A stretch of 64,000 nt of DNA from contig NZ_JBFONW020000006.1 of the NCBI RefSeq assembly GCF_040783535.2, positions 186,001 through 250,000 on the forward strand, read 5' to 3'. Source of the DNA: Aestuariibius insulae (lineage in GTDB: Bacteria; Pseudomonadota; Alphaproteobacteria; Rhodobacterales; Rhodobacteraceae). Below the pieces are notes generated by a model. That model ran no database searches. It was not told the origin of the DNA and was given only the letters and a program-made list of their open reading frames with translations. The position numbers were made by a program, and so were the translations under genes. The first letter of the stretch is position 1. Each line of letters begins with the position of its first letter. Positions 53,887-62,664 of the stretch are shown piece by piece.

Positions 53887-55824
53887 ATGACCCAATCGAG
53901 CGATCAGATGGAGCTTCGGGAAGAGGCGGTGGCGGGGCAGTATGGGGCGGCGATGGCGCTGCTTGATGGGTTCGATCATTCGCCCCGGATCGCGGCGGCC
54001 AAGGAGGTTGCGCCGCGGCTGGAGCGGTCTACGGGGATCGGGACGCGGCGGCGGTTTCGGTCGACGACGCCGGGGCTGGTCACGCAGCGGACGGCGCGGC
54101 CCGAGGGGGTGCATCTGATCGAGCGGATCGAGGGAGCGGATGCGGAAGATGCGCTGACCTCTCCGGTGCAGGCCGCCGTGCTGCAGGATCTGCGGCGGGC
54201 GATCGCGATCGCGCTGGCGCTCGGCGACGAGCTGTCGGAGCGGACGGGGCTGGCCGATCTCAAGCGGGCCAATCTGGAAGGCTCGCTCGGGGCGGACAAG
54301 AAGCGCGACTTCACCGAGATGCTGGCTGCAGAGGCGCTGGCCGTGACCTATGTCTTTGCGTCGGCGACGGCGTTTTTGCTGGCCGATCATGCGGGATCCG
54401 AGACGGTCGAGATTGGCGAGGTCGAAGAGCTGCTTGTCGAGAATGCGCAACTGGCGCTGCACGGCGTGCTGTGGGAGCTTGACCAGGATCTGGGCCTTTT
54501 CGCGAGCGATGACGCCAAGCTGGTGGCGACGGTTCTCGCCTTTGCCGAAGCGCTTATGGAGAAGGTGGCGCAGCGCGCCTCGACCACCGGGCGGCTGGAG
54601 CCGTTCGTGGGTGCCTCCTGGCGGGTCGAGGCCGATGATTTCGCAATCAACGGGTTTACGCCGGCGCGGGCGGCCAAGGGCTCGACCCTGACGATGACGT
54701 TCAAGAAGCCGAACGAGGTCGTGGGCAACCATATCGCGAAATATCAGGCGCTGCGGCTCAGCAAGATGCTGATGGCCTATGATTTCGAGCGGCGATTGAA
54801 CCCCTTTGCCGATCTGGGCGGGTTCATCTTTACCTTCATGGGGGACGGCGCTCCCGGGACGGGCAAGACGACGTTGATCCAGATGATGGCCGGGCTGATT
54901 TCGGGCTATTGCGAGACGGCGGGCTATCCGTTCCGCTATCAGAACCTCAGCACCGACAATATCGACAGCTATCAGGGCAAGTCGGGGCAGAATGCGAAGG
55001 CCTTTATCAACAACGTCATCGATCCCGGCGTGATCGGCTTCGGGACGATCGACGATATCGACCAGCTGGCGGGCAAGCGGGGGGACCGGCAATCCTCGGC
55101 GGGGCAGCTCGAGATTACCGCCGTGCTGATGGAGAGCTTTGCGGGCGCCAATACGGTCGTGCGGGGGAATTGTACGTTCGGGATGTTCTCGAACTATCCG
55201 GAGAATGTGGACGACGCTCTGCGCCAACGGGCGGGGGCGCGGTTCCTCGTGGACGGGCCGCAGACCCGGGAGGATTACATCGACATCCTTCATCTGCTGA
55301 TGGGCCGGAACCACGATATTCCGGTGGGCGATCACGAGGTATTCGAGGCGCAGGAGATCAAGAAGGCGGTGTCGGCCAGCTTTGCCAGCCATTCAAAGCC
55401 CCACGAGGAGGGGCTGGTCCGCGTCTTCGACCGGGTGCAGGGCGAGATCGGAGATCTCGATACGATTGCCAAGCTGGGCACGTATCTGAAAGCGATCCAG
55501 GAGGCGGATGAGCGGTTCACCGGGCGGGCGATCAAGAACATCACCGATGCGGTGAAGGTCCGGGCGATGGATTTCGAGCTGCCGGATGAATGGATGGAGG
55601 AGCCGGATCTGTTCCTTTTCAAATCCTATGACGACAAGAAGGCGATGATCGAGGAGCTGCGCGTTCCGATCACCACTGAAATGGTGATCCAGGAGATCAA
55701 CCGCTACGCGGACAGCGAATTCCGCTATGCCGACAAGTCCGACGAGGTCGCCATCGACAATGCGGTGCGCGACATGGATCGGATGGAGGAGGCCAAGCGG
55801 CGCTACCTGGAGACGCGGGGGTGA
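53887..55824 (+). CDS. AAA family ATPase, centre of the 49.8-59.1 kb cluster
   Basis: A 645-residue ATPase. The first about 300 residues are a helical domain I cannot name; a single AAA core follows: Walker A GDGAPGTGKTTLIQ at about 319-331, Walker B-like VIGFGTIDDIDQLAG near 382-396, sensor-like ANTVVRGNCTFGMFSNYPENVDDALRQRAGARFLVDG with the expected Arg, and a helical tail. ATG at 53887 with AAGGAG 7 bases upstream. The stop overlaps the next gene (GTGA), so translation is coupled to the small membrane protein. A MoxR-like or other motor role is inference only. Confidence 0.8.
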   Translation: MTQSSDQMELREEAVAGQYGAAMALLDGFDHSPRIAAAKEVAPRLERSTGIGTRRRFRSTTPGLVTQRTARPEGVHLIERIEGADAEDALTSPVQAAVLQDLRRAIAIALALGDELSERTGLADLKRANLEGSLGADKKRDFTEMLAAEALAVTYVFASATAFLLADHAGSETVEIGEVEELLVENAQLALHGVLWELDQDLGLFASDDAKLVATVLAFAEALMEKVAQRASTTGRLEPFVGASWRVEADDFAINGFTPARAAKGSTLTMTFKKPNEVVGNHIAKYQALRLSKMLMAYDFERRLNPFADLGGFIFTFMGDGAPGTGKTTLIQMMAGLISGYCETAGYPFRYQNLSTDNIDSYQGKSGQNAKAFINNVIDPGVIGFGTIDDIDQLAGKRGDRQSSAGQLEITAVLMESFAGANTVVRGNCTFGMFSNYPENVDDALRQRAGARFLVDGPQTREDYIDILHLLMGRNHDIPVGDHEVFEAQEIKKAVSASFASHSKPHEEGLVRVFDRVQGEIGDLDTIAKLGTYLKAIQEADERFTGRAIKNITDAVKVRAMDFELPDEWMEEPDLFLFKSYDDKKAMIEELRVPITTEMVIQEINRYADSEFRYADKSDEVAIDNAVRDMDRMEEAKRRYLETRG

Positions 55825-56138
55825 GCGAAGAGGCGATTCGGATCGGGATGGCGGGGCTGTGTGCGGCCGTGTTCGTTCTGGTGGGATCGGACAGGCTCAA
55901 GAATCGGGAGGGCGCGCCGCTGGGTCAGCCTTTGTATACGGCGGGTCTGATCGGGGCGATCCTGATGGTCGCGATTGCGCAGATCCTGTCCTTTCTCGCG
56001 CTGCGGCTGATGGGGGAGGATCCGGGGCCGCTTGCACAGACCCCCGGGCAGGCGGCGCTTGCCATCTTTGGTGCGGCGGTCGTGGTCGATGTCGTGCTCG
56101 TCGCCTTGCGCGAGCGGCGGCGGCGGCAGGCGGAGTAG
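55821..56138 (+). CDS. small membrane protein A of the AAA cluster (105 residues)
   Basis: Starts GTG at 55821, overlapping the AAA stop by 4 bp. About three membrane segments: GMAGLCAAVFVLVGSDRL, AGLIGAILMVAIAQILSFLAL, and AIFGAAVVVDVVLVAL, ending in the basic tail RERRRRQAE (cytoplasmic by the positive-inside rule). No recognised family. Confidence 0.72.
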   Translation: MSEEAIRIGMAGLCAAVFVLVGSDRLKNREGAPLGQPLYTAGLIGAILMVAIAQILSFLALRLMGEDPGPLAQTPGQAALAIFGAAVVVDVVLVALRERRRRQAE

Positions 56139-56142
56139 CGGG

Positions 56143-56460
56143 ATGGCTGTCCTTGTCACCTTGCTGCTGCCCGTGGCGATCGGGATTGCCGTCACGATGG
56201 CGACCGAGCGGCGGATCGGGCTGGAGGATCTGGGCCTTTGGCGGGATCTGGTCGCCCTTGGCGCGGGTTTTTTCGCGGTGGCCTTCTACTATGCTGCAAC
56301 AGTGGCGGTTTTTGACGGCGCCTCTGGTTTCAATTCGGCGCTTGAGGCCACATTTTATATACTGAGACTGACGGGACTGACCCTCGCGCTTTGGGGTCCG
56401 GGGGCGCTGATCCTTCTGGCGCTCAGGCCGCAGTCCCCCTGGAGAGATGACGATGATTGA
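56143..56460 (+). CDS. small membrane protein B of the AAA cluster (105 residues)
   Basis: Starts at ATG 56143, 4 bp after the end of protein A. About three membrane segments: VLVTLLLPVAIGIAVTMA, DLVALGAGFFAVAFYYAATVAVF and TFYILRLTGLTLALWGPGALILLAL, with an acidic C-terminus (WRDDDD). No recognised family. Overlaps the start of the next gene. Confidence 0.7.
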   Translation: MAVLVTLLLPVAIGIAVTMATERRIGLEDLGLWRDLVALGAGFFAVAFYYAATVAVFDGASGFNSALEATFYILRLTGLTLALWGPGALILLALRPQSPWRDDDD

Positions 56461-56797
56461 CAGCTTCACCACCAGCCTGTTGGGACCGGCGCTTATCCTT
56501 GCGGCGATGGGATGGATGGTGCCGCGCGTTCTGGGGCAGATCTTTCCCGAAGGCGTGCGGCCTTTGGTCTGGCTGACGCTGCTTTCGGCGGTGATCCTGT
56601 TCGGGCTGAGCATCGTCGCCTTCGTCGTTCTGTATCTAGCGCAGGATATCCCGATCGGCACCCTCTTCGAGCCGGGCGGGATCGAGACGATGGTGCATTT
56701 CTCGCGCATCGCGGCCCTGTCCGGGCTCTTCTGGGGGCCGGTCCTGCTGCTGACCGTCTCCTCGATGCCCCGCCGCTGGAAAGAGGCGGAATGGTGA
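56447..56797 (+). CDS. small membrane protein C of the AAA cluster (116 residues)
   Basis: Starts ATG 56447 or 56453, overlapping protein B by 8-14 bp. About three membrane segments: LLGPALILAAMGWMVPRVL, VWLTLLSAVILFGLSIVAFVVLYLA and AALSGLFWGPVLLLTVSSMP. Charged C-terminus (RRWKEAEW). No recognised family. Confidence 0.7.
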   Translation: MTMIDSFTTSLLGPALILAAMGWMVPRVLGQIFPEGVRPLVWLTLLSAVILFGLSIVAFVVLYLAQDIPIGTLFEPGGIETMVHFSRIAALSGLFWGPVLLLTVSSMPRRWKEAEW

Positions 56798-56834
56798 GGT
56801 CCCGGCTCTTTCGCCAGGGCAAAGGCGGCGGCCT

Positions 56835-58178
56835 ATGAGGCGGCTAATCGAGCGCGGGCTGATGTTCGGCAATCTGGTGGAGGTCTCTTCTCCGGTACTG
56901 GTCGAGCGGTACAATCGCGCGCTGGAGCATCTGACGGGGCGGCGGACCGAGCTGACGGAGTTCCATATCGATCTGTCGGGCTATTCGCCTGAGATCGGGC
57001 ATGAGCTTGGCGATGAGATTTACCTCAACCACGAGGGCGTGAACCGGCAGTTCATTCTGCTGACCACCGATCAGAAGACCGCGCCGCTGCTGAATGTGAA
57101 GTTCTCGACCTCGCGCGGGGTGTTGCGCAAGTTCATCGAGGAGAACGAGGCGCAGCTGTTCGCGCTGACCGCACGGGATGCGGTGGCCGGGGAGCTGGTC
57201 AATTCCATCTACGGGGCCGAGACGCCCGCGCGGCTTTTCGATATCCGCAAAGTGAAGGTCGAAGCCGACACGACAGGCGGCGCCGTCCGGCAGGCCGCAC
57301 GTCTGCGCGAGAAGATCCAAAAGTTTCGCACCGTCGAGGATGCCTGGTACGACGATGTCCTGATTGCCGAGATGATCGATATCGCCAAAGCGACGGGCGA
57401 TGTCTCGCGCAATCCGGTGACGCTGAGCGAGATGGAGTTCGAGCAGGGCAACTTCTGGACAGCGCATTTCGGCGGGCTTTACGTGATGCGCGATGTGGCG
57501 CATCCGGCGGTCATCGCGGCCGGTCCCCGGGACGGTCTGGAGGACCTGCCGGTGGAGCGGGTGCTGGATTTTTCCGAACGGACGGGGATTGCACAGTTCC
57601 TGCAGGAGAACGGTCTGGCGGAGTCGCTCATCGAGGCGCGGGGCCTCGATGCGTCGGCGGTTCTGCGGCAGAAGATGGATTTCATCATCGTCGATATTGC
57701 AGGGCATATGGGCGCCGATCTAAGCCAGACGACACGGGCGGATATGCGTGCGTTGGCGCGGCGCTACCGCGACCGGTTGCCCGAGGCGTTCCATGGCCTC
57801 TCCGCATTGTTGCGCTGGGCCGAAAGCGACGGGCCCTGGCCCACGATCACCAGCGAGCATCCGGCCTATTTCTACACGCTGCGGGCAGCGCGCCATCCGG
57901 ATGCGGATCTGGTCAACATGCTTCTGGCCGAGCTGTGTCCGCTGGATATCCGGCAGCTGTTCATCTGCCACAAGGAGGCGTTTTACGCCGCCTATGCGGA
58001 CTGGCCGGAGGCCAAGAAAGAGTACGTCGCGCGGTTCCTCGAGAGGGAATACGCGGTCGACAAGGCGGGTGCGCGCGATGCGCTTTTCGGGCATGACGCG
58101 CCGATGGAGGAGCCGCAGCAGATCAAGGCTCCCGACCTTATCGAGCGGGTCGGTCCCTGGGGTTCGGTGAGGAGATAG
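56835..58178 (+). CDS. DUF6638 family protein
   Basis: A 447-residue soluble protein that I recognise as DUF6638 from its start (RRLIERGLMFGNLVEVSSPVLVERYNRALEHLTGR) and from GYSPEIGHELGDEIYLNHEGVNRQFILLTTDQKTAPLL. Family function unknown. The body contains LFALTARDAVAGELVNSIYG and a C-terminal RAARHPDADLVNMLLAELCPLDIRQLFICHKEAFYAAYADWPEAKK, helical in character. It follows the three membrane proteins and precedes two more, so it should belong to the same system. Confidence 0.72.
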   Translation: MRRLIERGLMFGNLVEVSSPVLVERYNRALEHLTGRRTELTEFHIDLSGYSPEIGHELGDEIYLNHEGVNRQFILLTTDQKTAPLLNVKFSTSRGVLRKFIEENEAQLFALTARDAVAGELVNSIYGAETPARLFDIRKVKVEADTTGGAVRQAARLREKIQKFRTVEDAWYDDVLIAEMIDIAKATGDVSRNPVTLSEMEFEQGNFWTAHFGGLYVMRDVAHPAVIAAGPRDGLEDLPVERVLDFSERTGIAQFLQENGLAESLIEARGLDASAVLRQKMDFIIVDIAGHMGADLSQTTRADMRALARRYRDRLPEAFHGLSALLRWAESDGPWPTITSEHPAYFYTLRAARHPDADLVNMLLAELCPLDIRQLFICHKEAFYAAYADWPEAKKEYVARFLEREYAVDKAGARDALFGHDAPMEEPQQIKAPDLIERVGPWGSVRR

Positions 58179-58181
58179 GTC

Positions 58182-58463
58182 ATGGTGTTCATTCGGTTTC
58201 TCGTCATCCTGCTGATCGTTCAGACGGTGGTTTTCGTGTGCCTGTCGATCTATTCCCGGCTGGCGCGCCGCGAAAAGCTGGAGACCGAATTCGAGGCGCG
58301 GCGGGCCATGGATCCCGCCTTGACGCCTGCGGCCAAGGACAGCTTCATCCGGGACGGGCTGGCCGAATATGACGGATCGATGCGGCGCAAGCTGATCCTT
58401 CTGGTCTATGTGGTGCCCATCGCGGCGATCGGCACTATCATCTACACCGTGAACCACATGTGA
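58182..58463 (+). CDS. small membrane protein D of the AAA cluster (93 residues)
   Basis: Begins 4 bp after the DUF6638 stop, with AGGAG upstream. Two membrane segments: FIRFLVILLIVQTVVFVCLSIYSRL at the N-terminus and KLILLVYVVPIAAIGTIIYTV at the C-terminus, with a charged middle containing TAAKDSFIRDG. No recognised family. Followed 8 bp later by the DUF1523 gene. Confidence 0.72.
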   Translation: MVFIRFLVILLIVQTVVFVCLSIYSRLARREKLETEFEARRAMDPALTPAAKDSFIRDGLAEYDGSMRRKLILLVYVVPIAAIGTIIYTVNHM

Positions 58464-58470
58464 GGCGGCA

Positions 58471-59109
58471 ATGGTCTTTTATCTAAGATGGATCTTCTGG
58501 GGGAGCGTGGCCGTCATTCTGGCGTCGTTCCTGTACTACACGCTGCCGCAGACCGATGTGGTCCGCGTTGTCGAAACCGAGGTGCGGCGCGTCGATCTGG
58601 GCGGGGAGAACACGCTGTTCTGGTCGCAGCCCGATAGCGGTCAGGCGGTCAACGATACGCGCGACGTCTTCTTCATCCAGACGGTGCAGCGCAACGGCAA
58701 GCCGATGGTCTATCGCAATGAGGATACTGGCTGGAGCTGGCCGCCCTATTTCAAGTTCGACACGGCCAACCTTCAGACCGAGGCGAGTTCCCTCCGGTCA
58801 CCCGATCCCAATAACGCGCAATGGGCGGCTATTGGGCATTACGGTGTGCGGATCCCTTACCTCTCGATCTATCCCAATGCGATCTCGATCCGTCCTGTCT
58901 CCGGTCCCGATGTCACGATCGTGCCGTGGATCGCGATCATTTGCTGGTTCTTCGTGATCTCGTTCATCTGGTACGTGACGGCGCGCTGGATCCGCTTCAA
59001 GCGAAGCCGGATCTCGCCAGCGCTCGACCGGCTGGATGCAAAATACGACGATACGACCGGTCGGATCTCGCGCTGGCTGGGGACGTGGCGCAGCAAGCCG
59101 CGGGGGTGA
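58471..59109 (+). CDS. DUF1523 family membrane protein
   Basis: A 212-residue protein with an N-terminal membrane helix (YLRWIFWGSVAVILASFLYYTL), a periplasmic middle domain (DVFFIQTVQRNGKPMVYRNEDTGWSWPPYFKFDTANLQ is typical of DUF1523), and a second helix (VPWIAIICWFFVISFIWYVTARWI) with a basic cytoplasmic tail. Function unknown. It ends the plus-strand cluster just before the palindromic terminator region. Confidence 0.78.
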   Translation: MVFYLRWIFWGSVAVILASFLYYTLPQTDVVRVVETEVRRVDLGGENTLFWSQPDSGQAVNDTRDVFFIQTVQRNGKPMVYRNEDTGWSWPPYFKFDTANLQTEASSLRSPDPNNAQWAAIGHYGVRIPYLSIYPNAISIRPVSGPDVTIVPWIAIICWFFVISFIWYVTARWIRFKRSRISPALDRLDAKYDDTTGRISRWLGTWRSKPRG

Positions 59110-59110
59110 A

Positions 59111-59185
59111 AGGATTTTCTAGAAAATCCTTAAGAGCAAAATCTTCTAGAAGATTTTGAGGTCCAGATTTTTCTAGAAAAATCTG
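59111..59185. repeat. three tandem palindromes centred on TTCTAGAA
   Basis: Perfect palindromes of 20, 22 and 22 bp at 59111-59130, 59137-59158 and 59164-59185, all with a TTCTAGAA or similar core and AT-rich arms. They fill the gap between the convergent DUF1523 and ALDH genes. They look like bidirectional terminators or recombination targets; hairpin strength is high, with T-runs on both strands inside the arms. Confidence 0.85.
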
Positions 59186-59189
59186 CCGC

Positions 59190-61529
59190 CTAGCCTTCGC
59201 CGTAGGGAGTCCAGATCGTCTTGATCTCGGTCGCGGCCTCCAGGAAGGGGCGCGCGTCGCTCAGGTTCCAGTCGCGGGTCTTGCCGTGATTGACCCAGCT
59301 GCGCTTGAGATTGCCGGCGGAGGCCTTTTCGATCTCGGCCGAGATGTCGGAGGAGGAGAAGCTCCAGACGGCATCCACATCCATGTGGCTGGCGAGCGGT
59401 CCGGCAAGTTCAGTGTGGCTGCCGGTCAGGATATTGACGACGCCGCCGGGCACGTCGGACGTCTCGAGCACCTGGATGAGCTCGCGCGCGGCCAGCGGGA
59501 AGGGCTCGGAGGCGACAAGCACCGACCGGTTGCCCATGGCCATGGCCGCGCCCATGACGCTGACCAGCCCCAGAAGCGGCGCGTCATCGGGGCAAAGCGC
59601 GCCAATCACGCCGACCGACTCGCGCATCGCAAGCGCCGTGCCGCGCATCGGTACCGGTTTGGCCGCGCCGTCAAGCTTGTCGGCCCAGGCAGCATAGGTG
59701 AAGAGCCGCTGGATAGATTGCTCGACCTGCGCTCCGCCGCCTTTGCCGCCTTGCATGGCGTCAAGCACCGAGGCGATCTCGGCCGCGCGGGCGGCGAGGT
59801 TTTCGGCGATGTAATAGAGGATCTGCGCCCGCAGATGGGCGGTCGTCTTGCTCCAGCCCTTGGCGGCATGGGCCGCTTCGACGGCATTTCGCACGTCCTT
59901 GCGGTTGGCGAGCGAGCTGTGCCCGAGCAAAGCGCCCTTGGGCCCGTGAACCGCGCGGGAATAGCCGCCATCGGGCCGGGCCTGCTTGCCGCCGATATAG
60001 AGCTTCGCCGTCCGGTCGAGTGCCCCGGTGCCTTCGTCCTTGCCTTCGAACGGCGTAATCGGCTCAAGCGATTTGCTCTTGCCGACAGGCCGGGTGTAGG
60101 CCGCAAGCCCTTCCCATCCGCCTTCGCGTCCGAAGCCGCTTTCGCGCACGCCGCCAAAGCCTGCGGCGGCGTCCATCATGTTCGTGCCGTTGATCCAGAC
60201 GATCCCGGAGACGAGCTTGGGCGCGATATCGAGCGCGAGGTTAATGTTTTCGGTCCAGATCGTCGCGGCGAGGCCATAGCGCGTGTTGTTGGCGATCTGG
60301 ATCGCTTCGGAGGGCGTGCGGAACGTCGTGGAGACGAGGACGGGGCCGAAGATCTCCTCTTGCATGAGTGGATCGGCGGGCGAGAGGCCAGAGATCAGCG
60401 TCGGCGGATAGAAGGCACCGTCGGCGGGCAGCGGCGTGGCGGCGCGGTGGATGTGACCGGCCGTGTTGCTGTCGACCATGCGGGTGATGGCCTGAAGCTG
60501 GACCGGGTCGATGATGGCGCCGATATCGATCGCCTTATCGAGCGGATCGCCAATCCTGAGCCCGTCCATCCGGGCGCGCAGCTTGGTGTGGAACCGCTCC
60601 GCGATATTCTCCTGCACCAGAAGGCGCGAGCCTGCGCAACAGACCTGGCCCTGATTGAACCAGATCGCGTCAACCAGCCCTTCGATGGCGGAATCCAGAT
60701 CGGCGTCGTCGAAGACGATATAGGGAGACTTGCCGCCCAGCTCGAGCGTCAGGGCCTTGCCGGTTCCGGCGGTCTGCTCGCGGATCCGGCGGCCGACTTC
60801 GGTGGAGCCGGTAAAGGCGATCTTGTCAACCTCAGCCTCCACCAGCGCGGCACCGGTCGAGCCGTCTCCAGTAACGATATTCACGACGCCCGGGGGAACG
60901 CCCGCCTCTGCGCAGATCGACGCGAAGAGGAGCGCGGTTAGCGGCGTATATTCCGCCGGTTTCAGCACGACGGTATTACCCATGGCCAGCGCTGGCGCGA
61001 TCTTCCAGGCGAGCATCAGGAGCGGGAAGTTCCAAGGCACGATCTGCCCGCAGACGCCCAGCGCCTCGCGGCCCGGAAGCTCGTCTTCCATCAGCTGCGC
61101 CATGCCTGCGTGATAGTAGAAATGCCGCGTCGCGAGCGGGATATCGATGTCCCGGCTCTCGCGGATCGGTTTGCCGTTATCGAGCGTCTCTAGCACCGCA
61201 AAGAGCCGCGACTGCTTTTGCAGGATCCGCGCGATGGCATAGAGCACCCGCGCCCGTCCGTGCCCACCCAGAGCCACCCAGTTCGGCTGCGCCTTGCGGG
61301 CGGCCTTGACGGCGGCTTCGATATCCTCGGCCTTGCCCAGCGTGACCGCCGCGAGCGTTTTTCCCGTTGCCGGGTTCTTCGTCTCGAAGGTCTCGCCCGG
61401 CTCGGTGAAAGCGCCGCCGATGAAATGACCAAACCGCGCGCCATTCCGATTGATCCACGCCAGCGCTTCGGAGGCGCTTTCGGGCGCGGGGCCGTACTCC
61501 ATCGTCTCGAAGATTTCCTTGACGGTCAT
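59190..61529 (-). CDS. ALDH16-type aldehyde dehydrogenase (two fused ALDH domains)
   Basis: A 779-residue protein with two aldehyde dehydrogenase modules. The first holds the catalytic glutamate and cysteine: TLELGGKSPYIVFDDADLD and WFNQGQVCCAGSRLLVQ, with GQIVPWNFPLLMLAWK upstream. The second (from about residue 510: YIGGKQARPDGGYSRAVHGPKGALLGHS) resembles ALDH but lacks a catalytic cysteine, as in ALDH16 proteins. Substrate uncertain; the adjacent deoC makes acetaldehyde, so acetaldehyde oxidation is a reasonable idea. It starts 60 bp after deoC on the same strand. Confidence 0.9.
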   Translation of the reverse strand: MTVKEIFETMEYGPAPESASEALAWINRNGARFGHFIGGAFTEPGETFETKNPATGKTLAAVTLGKAEDIEAAVKAARKAQPNWVALGGHGRARVLYAIARILQKQSRLFAVLETLDNGKPIRESRDIDIPLATRHFYYHAGMAQLMEDELPGREALGVCGQIVPWNFPLLMLAWKIAPALAMGNTVVLKPAEYTPLTALLFASICAEAGVPPGVVNIVTGDGSTGAALVEAEVDKIAFTGSTEVGRRIREQTAGTGKALTLELGGKSPYIVFDDADLDSAIEGLVDAIWFNQGQVCCAGSRLLVQENIAERFHTKLRARMDGLRIGDPLDKAIDIGAIIDPVQLQAITRMVDSNTAGHIHRAATPLPADGAFYPPTLISGLSPADPLMQEEIFGPVLVSTTFRTPSEAIQIANNTRYGLAATIWTENINLALDIAPKLVSGIVWINGTNMMDAAAGFGGVRESGFGREGGWEGLAAYTRPVGKSKSLEPITPFEGKDEGTGALDRTAKLYIGGKQARPDGGYSRAVHGPKGALLGHSSLANRKDVRNAVEAAHAAKGWSKTTAHLRAQILYYIAENLAARAAEIASVLDAMQGGKGGGAQVEQSIQRLFTYAAWADKLDGAAKPVPMRGTALAMRESVGVIGALCPDDAPLLGLVSVMGAAMAMGNRSVLVASEPFPLAARELIQVLETSDVPGGVVNILTGSHTELAGPLASHMDVDAVWSFSSSDISAEIEKASAGNLKRSWVNHGKTRDWNLSDARPFLEAATEIKTIWTPYGEG

Positions 61530-61589
61530 GGCGCAGCTCCCTGCTTCATCTTGTCATAAATATGCAAATCCGGCGTTTCAGTCTGCGCC

Positions 61590-62588
61590 TCACCCGATCG
61601 CATGGCGCCACCCGGCGGAATAGGCGCCGGTCACATGATGCTCGAGCTGGCGCTCGATATCGCCCAGAAGGGAGGAAGCCCCGAACCGGAAGAGATCGGG
61701 CTGCAGCCAGCGGTCCCCGAGCTCGTCTTTCATCATCGCCTGATAGACGAGAGCGTCCTTCGCCTTTGAGATCCCGCCCGCGGGTTTGTAGCCGACGCGG
61801 ATCCCAGTGCGCTCGTGATAATCGCGGATCGCGCGGATCATCGTCAGCGTTACCGGAAGCGTGGCGTTGACCGGCTCCTTGCCGGTGGAGGTCTTTATGA
61901 AGTCGGCCCCCGCCATCATGCAGACAAGGGAGGCGCGGGCTACATTTCGGAGCGTTCCCAGCTCTCCGGTGGCGAGGATCGCTTTGACATGCGCTTCGCC
62001 GCAGGCCTCGCGAAAGGCGCGCATTTCGTCATAAAGCGCTTGCCAGTCGCCGGTCAGGACATGGCGGCGCGAGATGACGATGTCGATCTCGTGGGCGCCT
62101 GCTTTGACGCTTTCCTCGATCTCGGCGATCCGCAGATGCAACGGAGACAGCCCTGCCGGAAAGCCGGTCGACACGGCGGCAACGGGAATGCCGGTGCCGT
62201 GCAGGGCCTCGACCGCGGTCTCTACCATGTCGTGGTAAACGCAGACCGCACCCGTCGTGATCCCGTCCATGCCGAGCGCCTCGAGCAGGTCGGCCCGCAC
62301 CGGTTGGCGGGCTTTGGCGCAAAGCCTGCGGACGCGGCCGGGCGTGTCGTCCCCCGCCAGCGTGGTCAGATCGATGCAGGTGATCGCCTTGAGCAGCCAG
62401 GCCGCTTGGTAGTCCTTCTTGACCGACCGGCGCCCCGGCAAGGTCGCGGCCCGACGCTCGATGGCCGACGTATTGGCCTGCACGGCCCGCACCCAAGACA
62501 GGTCCAGCGGCAGGCCGGGATTGCGAGTCTCGACGGGCTGCGGAAGATGGGATGAGGCGGTCTGAAGCGCGGTATCGGTTTGCGACAT
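61590..62588 (-). CDS. deoC: deoxyribose-phosphate aldolase
   Basis: Cleaves 2-deoxyribose 5-phosphate into glyceraldehyde 3-phosphate and acetaldehyde in deoxynucleoside catabolism. The 332-residue protein has the Schiff-base lysine stretch GADFIKTSTGKEP and the C-terminal lysine in RVGYKPAGGISKAKDAL. It is of the longer class II-like type, with an N-terminal extension of about 60 residues. With the downstream ALDH16 gene, it would convert acetaldehyde to acetate. Confidence 0.92.
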   Translation of the reverse strand: MSQTDTALQTASSHLPQPVETRNPGLPLDLSWVRAVQANTSAIERRAATLPGRRSVKKDYQAAWLLKAITCIDLTTLAGDDTPGRVRRLCAKARQPVRADLLEALGMDGITTGAVCVYHDMVETAVEALHGTGIPVAAVSTGFPAGLSPLHLRIAEIEESVKAGAHEIDIVISRRHVLTGDWQALYDEMRAFREACGEAHVKAILATGELGTLRNVARASLVCMMAGADFIKTSTGKEPVNATLPVTLTMIRAIRDYHERTGIRVGYKPAGGISKAKDALVYQAMMKDELGDRWLQPDLFRFGASSLLGDIERQLEHHVTGAYSAGWRHAIG

Positions 62589-62664
62589 GGGAGGCGGGGT
62601 CCGGCCTGGAAGGAATGTCCAACTCTTTCACGGCCCGTCCGCCACTTCAAGATGAGCCGCGAGG

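Noticed and set aside
53860..55392. A 510-residue minus-strand frame opposite the AAA ATPase
   Set aside because: Arginine- and proline-rich shadow of the ATPase gene. The ATPase has Walker motifs, a good ribosome-binding site and coupled neighbours.
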